The translations under genes and the position numbers were made by a program. This document shows, in pieces, positions 62,078 through 64,000 of a stretch of 64,000 bases of DNA. Position 1 is the first letter of the stretch; each line of letters begins with the position of its first letter. This stretch comes from JADLBR01 sp020847615 (GTDB taxonomy: Bacteria; Verrucomicrobiota; Verrucomicrobiia; JADLBR01): contig JAPKHT010000007.1 in assembly GCA_026646655.1 (NCBI GenBank), positions 62,001-126,000 on the forward strand. Reading direction: 5' to 3'. The notes under the pieces are model-generated. The model was not told where the DNA came from. It worked only from the letters and a program-made list of their open reading frames with translations, and did no database searches.

Positions 62078-62287
62078 TCAGGTTGAAATCCACGGCTCGG
62101 GCGTCTTCTCCGCGGCCTCATTCGAAACGACTCGACCGGCCTCGATGTCCTGCTCGCCGCGATCCAGGGTCGCAAGTGAGGCGATCTCTTCAGCGATGGT
62201 CCCGAAATCCGCTCCGTCGTGGAGGCGACGCACCGCCCGCAGGATTCGTTCCTTCGCGCTCACGGGAGCGCTGCACCGCGCCACCAT
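62078..62287 (-). CDS. antitoxin-like small protein, orphan
   Basis: 69 residues. The central part (AKERILRAVRRLHDGADFGT, IAEEIASLATLDRGEQDIEAG, VVSNEAAEK) follows the pattern of small antitoxins paired with RelE/ParE toxins: helix, acidic patch, a ...RG-x-x-x-A-AG segment, then VSxEEA. The end (TPEPWIST) deviates. No toxin-like ORF is found downstream (62017-62077) or upstream, so it is an orphan or a remnant. The start at 62287 is the first in-frame ATG near conserved sequence. Confidence 0.5.
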   Translation of the reverse strand: MVARCSAPVSAKERILRAVRRLHDGADFGTIAEEIASLATLDRGEQDIEAGRVVSNEAAEKTPEPWIST

Positions 62288-62499
62288 GCCGTCGCGAGTC
62301 AAGTGTCCATGCCCAACGATCGCGATGAGGTGACCGCCTCGGAGATGTCGCCACGTCGTCCCGGTCGGGAACACCCTCCCGCGTCAGGCGGAACCGACCG
62401 CGGTTCTGGAGGTTCACCTCGACCACGTTGTTGGGCAGTTTGTTTGACCGTGAATGCTCGCTGCGTTCCACGCAATGAGACGTCCGAATGCATGGAATG

Positions 62500-62841
62500 C
62501 TACTCACCTCGCGCGAACTCACAAGCTCCATCGCCATCCACAAAAATTATGACTTGTCCCCCCTTCCAGCGTTGCTCTTTCTGCCGCCAGGACACACGCC
62601 AAAGTCTCTCCCCCCCAATTATGACTTCTTGGACAGCTTCAGGTCTCGTCATGTCGTGCTCCGACAAGTCCACCTGGCACGTAGAAATGCAAGCGGTCGC
62701 CACACGGATGGCGTCTTCCGGTGATGCGATTCCCTTGTCTGTTCTCCGCTTTGTGTGATCCCCTGTCGGTCCGGGATCGCCGCACGCCCAGAGGCTGACT
62801 GATAAAACGATAGCGAGACCAGCTGGGATAGTACTACTCAT
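62500..62841 (-). CDS. small putative lipoprotein, unknown function
   Basis: 113 residues starting at the ATG at 62841. A hydrophobic signal (IPAGLAIVLSVSLWAC) ends in a lipobox-like LWAC. The mature part (EDAIRVATACISTCQVDLSE, GERLWRVSWRQKEQRWKGG, VIIFVDGDGACEFARG) suggests a small alpha/beta domain of the PepSY-like type, without certainty. Lower G+C than the upstream genes. The 212-base gap to the antitoxin-like ORF contains nothing that I can name. Confidence 0.6.
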   Translation of the reverse strand: MSSTIPAGLAIVLSVSLWACGDPGPTGDHTKRRTDKGIASPEDAIRVATACISTCQVDLSEHDMTRPEAVQEVIIGGERLWRVSWRQKEQRWKGGQVIIFVDGDGACEFARGE

Positions 62842-62943
62842 CGTGATATGCCAAACGTCGCCACTGACCGAACGCCGCCCGAGGACTGTTGCCCTCATCG
62901 AACACCCGTGGAGCGGTGCTTCGATCGACTGGCTGGTTGGGCC

Positions 62944-63276
62944 TCATTTCTTCTGCCCCAATGCGATCTGAAATGCATCCACGCTGGCGGCACAGAGCCA
63001 ACCGAGGATCAAAGCCACCAGCGCAAAAAGGAGTGTGGCGATCACGACAATCGGAGTCCACCACAGGAATGCGGTGAGATCATGACTGGTCCACGTTGCA
63101 GCGTCGGACAACTGCATCAGCAATCCCTGCCAACAACGAAAAAGTGATAATTCGGCGCCTTTGGCGTCAAGACATCGCCACGCGCCGAACAAGACAAAGA
63201 AAAGGGCCGCCGCGCCGAGCGCGATTCTGCGGTCGGGATGGAGAGGTTGCCGGAGTATGCCGAGTTTCCGGTTCAT
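62944..63276 (-). CDS. small membrane protein, unknown function
   Basis: 110 residues with two clear membrane helices (about 20-34 as IALGAAALFFVLFGAW, and 72-96 as TPIVVIATLLFALVALILGW). The loop between them is short and contains two Cys and several Trp. No family recognised. The ATG at 63276 was preferred over a TTG at 63282. It lies 34 bases after the next gene upstream and about 100 bases before the lipoprotein gene, possibly one transcript. Confidence 0.55.
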   Translation of the reverse strand: MNRKLGILRQPLHPDRRIALGAAALFFVLFGAWRCLDAKGAELSLFRCWQGLLMQLSDAATWTSHDLTAFLWWTPIVVIATLLFALVALILGWLCAASVDAFQIALGQKK

Positions 63277-63310
63277 GCCCAACGCTCAGCGTGTGCGACC
63301 CTCCGGAGCG

Positions 63311-63994
63311 TCAGCGGAGGAGGGTTCGCTCGACGCTGTGGTTGGATGTGTCTTTTCCATGTTGCTCGAGAATCCAGAATGCCTCTGCCTGTCCGAATGA
63401 TGCGGTCAGTTTGTTCGTCAGCGCCTCAGGCCCCATTACTACTCCGACTGCGGCAACGTTCGTCGATCCGGGCTGTTTTTGGATCGTCTTCAACGGGACC
63501 TCTCTGCCATCGCGTGTGTAGCAGGTAGCTCCGGGAGGAATGCCGATGGCGATGTAGCAGTCGAGGCGCACCACCCAACCTCGCCACCCATGCTCTCGAT
63601 CACCGATCGCGGCCGGGAAGCAACAGGGACAATAGTGTACTCCATGGACGGTGGCGGTTTGTCCAGCGTACTGGGACCAGAACTCATGCGCGTGGCGCCT
63701 TTTGAAGTCGTTCAGTTCTCGACATAGCGCAACCCACTGACTCTGTGCCGTCTGTTCAGTCGTGGCGCTCGCAAATGCGTCGTCATGCACGACTTCGCTC
63801 ACTGGGATCAAATGTCCTGGTAGAATCTTCTTCCAGTAATCTTCCGCTTCCTTCGGAGTGATATCGACTGCGGTGGAGGGTTTCTCGGCGAGTGACCGAA
63901 ACACGCTCCCCATCTGGTCCTGGCATATGGCGCTGCCTGCGCGGAGGAGTCCGAACAGAATCAGGAACCACGCCGTGACAAGAATCGCCTTCAT
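63311..63994 (-). CDS. small exported protein, unknown function
   Basis: 227 residues. An N-terminal hydrophobic segment (ILVTAWFLILFGLLRAGS) marks export. The mature part contains a Cys-rich patch (GVHYCPCCFPAAIGDREHGW) and a Cys in GIPPGATCYTRDG, suggestive of disulfides or metal binding. The C-terminus (SNHSVERTLLR) has the look of a repeat-derived extension. Family not recognised. It begins 6 bases from the window edge, so its promoter is not visible. Confidence 0.55.
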   Translation of the reverse strand: MKAILVTAWFLILFGLLRAGSAICQDQMGSVFRSLAEKPSTAVDITPKEAEDYWKKILPGHLIPVSEVVHDDAFASATTEQTAQSQWVALCRELNDFKRRHAHEFWSQYAGQTATVHGVHYCPCCFPAAIGDREHGWRGWVVRLDCYIAIGIPPGATCYTRDGREVPLKTIQKQPGSTNVAAVGVVMGPEALTNKLTASFGQAEAFWILEQHGKDTSNHSVERTLLR

Positions 63995-64000
63995 CTACAT

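Noticed and set aside
58600..62328. 1242-codon open frame antisense to the fucosidase and DUF1080-like genes
   Set aside because: High-GC codon bias leaves long stop-free frames opposite real genes. The translation is a low-complexity Ala/Gly/Arg/Val mix with no motif, whereas the other strand encodes clear GH95 motifs.

Overview
The window is 64 kb of GC-rich bacterial DNA (about 66-70% G+C in most genes). Its gene content suggests the PVC superphylum, most likely Kiritimatiellota, Lentisphaerota or Verrucomicrobiota. The pointers are S1 sulfatases, many secreted glycosidases, Tat-exported Gfo/Idh/MocA proteins, an AraC regulator of the XylR type with a LacI-like sensor domain, a PEP-CTERM protein, several SPFH proteins beside a metal P-type ATPase, and dispersed palindromic intergenic repeats. 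No rRNA, tRNA, CRISPR array, insertion sequence or transposase was seen.

Layout. (1) 0-1.9 kb: the end of a GuaB-family gene and guaA (purine synthesis). (2) 2.0-5.75 kb: two Gfo/Idh/MocA oxidoreductases on the minus strand, divergent from a XylR-like regulator. (3) 5.8-30.9 kb: a 25 kb, wholly minus-strand polysaccharide-degradation cluster. In order of transcription it holds a beta-helix GH28/GH49-like enzyme, a small secreted protein, two large FG-GAP/propeller enzymes with a GH150-like layout, a sulfatase, a GH127-type arabinofuranosidase, an unrecognised helical protein, a five-bladed-propeller glycosidase, an SGNH esterase, a GH88/GH105 unsaturated uronyl hydrolase, a broken LamG gene, a GH106 rhamnosidase, a GH2 enzyme and a second sulfatase. 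Most genes from 30.8 down to 13 kb overlap by exactly 4 bases (NTGA), which marks one translationally coupled operon. A 40-bp motif is shared (32/40 identical) between the promoter of the oxidoreductase/regulator pair and the promoter of this operon, so the XylR-like protein is a good candidate for controlling both. The enzyme set points to a sulfated polymer containing rhamnose, uronic acid and arabinose; the exact substrate cannot be read from sequence. Three genes in the cluster are interrupted (in-frame TGA, in-frame TAG, deletion plus frameshift).

(4) 31.3-45.2 kb: a PEP-CTERM surface protein, then mostly housekeeping genes: an SDR epimerase, purA-uppS-cdsA-mscS-like as a tight operon, an alkaline phosphatase, a divergent isomerase/enolase-superfamily pair and typA. 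The gaps between these transcription units carry related families of palindromic repeats. (5) 45.3-51.6 kb: two large convergent secreted proteins of uncertain function. (6) 51.6-58.6 kb: a sensor kinase and, upstream, an operon of three SPFH (HflK/HflC-like) proteins with a P1B-type ATPase. (7) 58.7-64 kb: a GH95 fucosidase, a DUF1080-like secreted protein, an orphan antitoxin-like ORF, and a lower-GC stretch with three small envelope proteins of unknown function.

All family names come from recognising motifs by eye; no database search was run.
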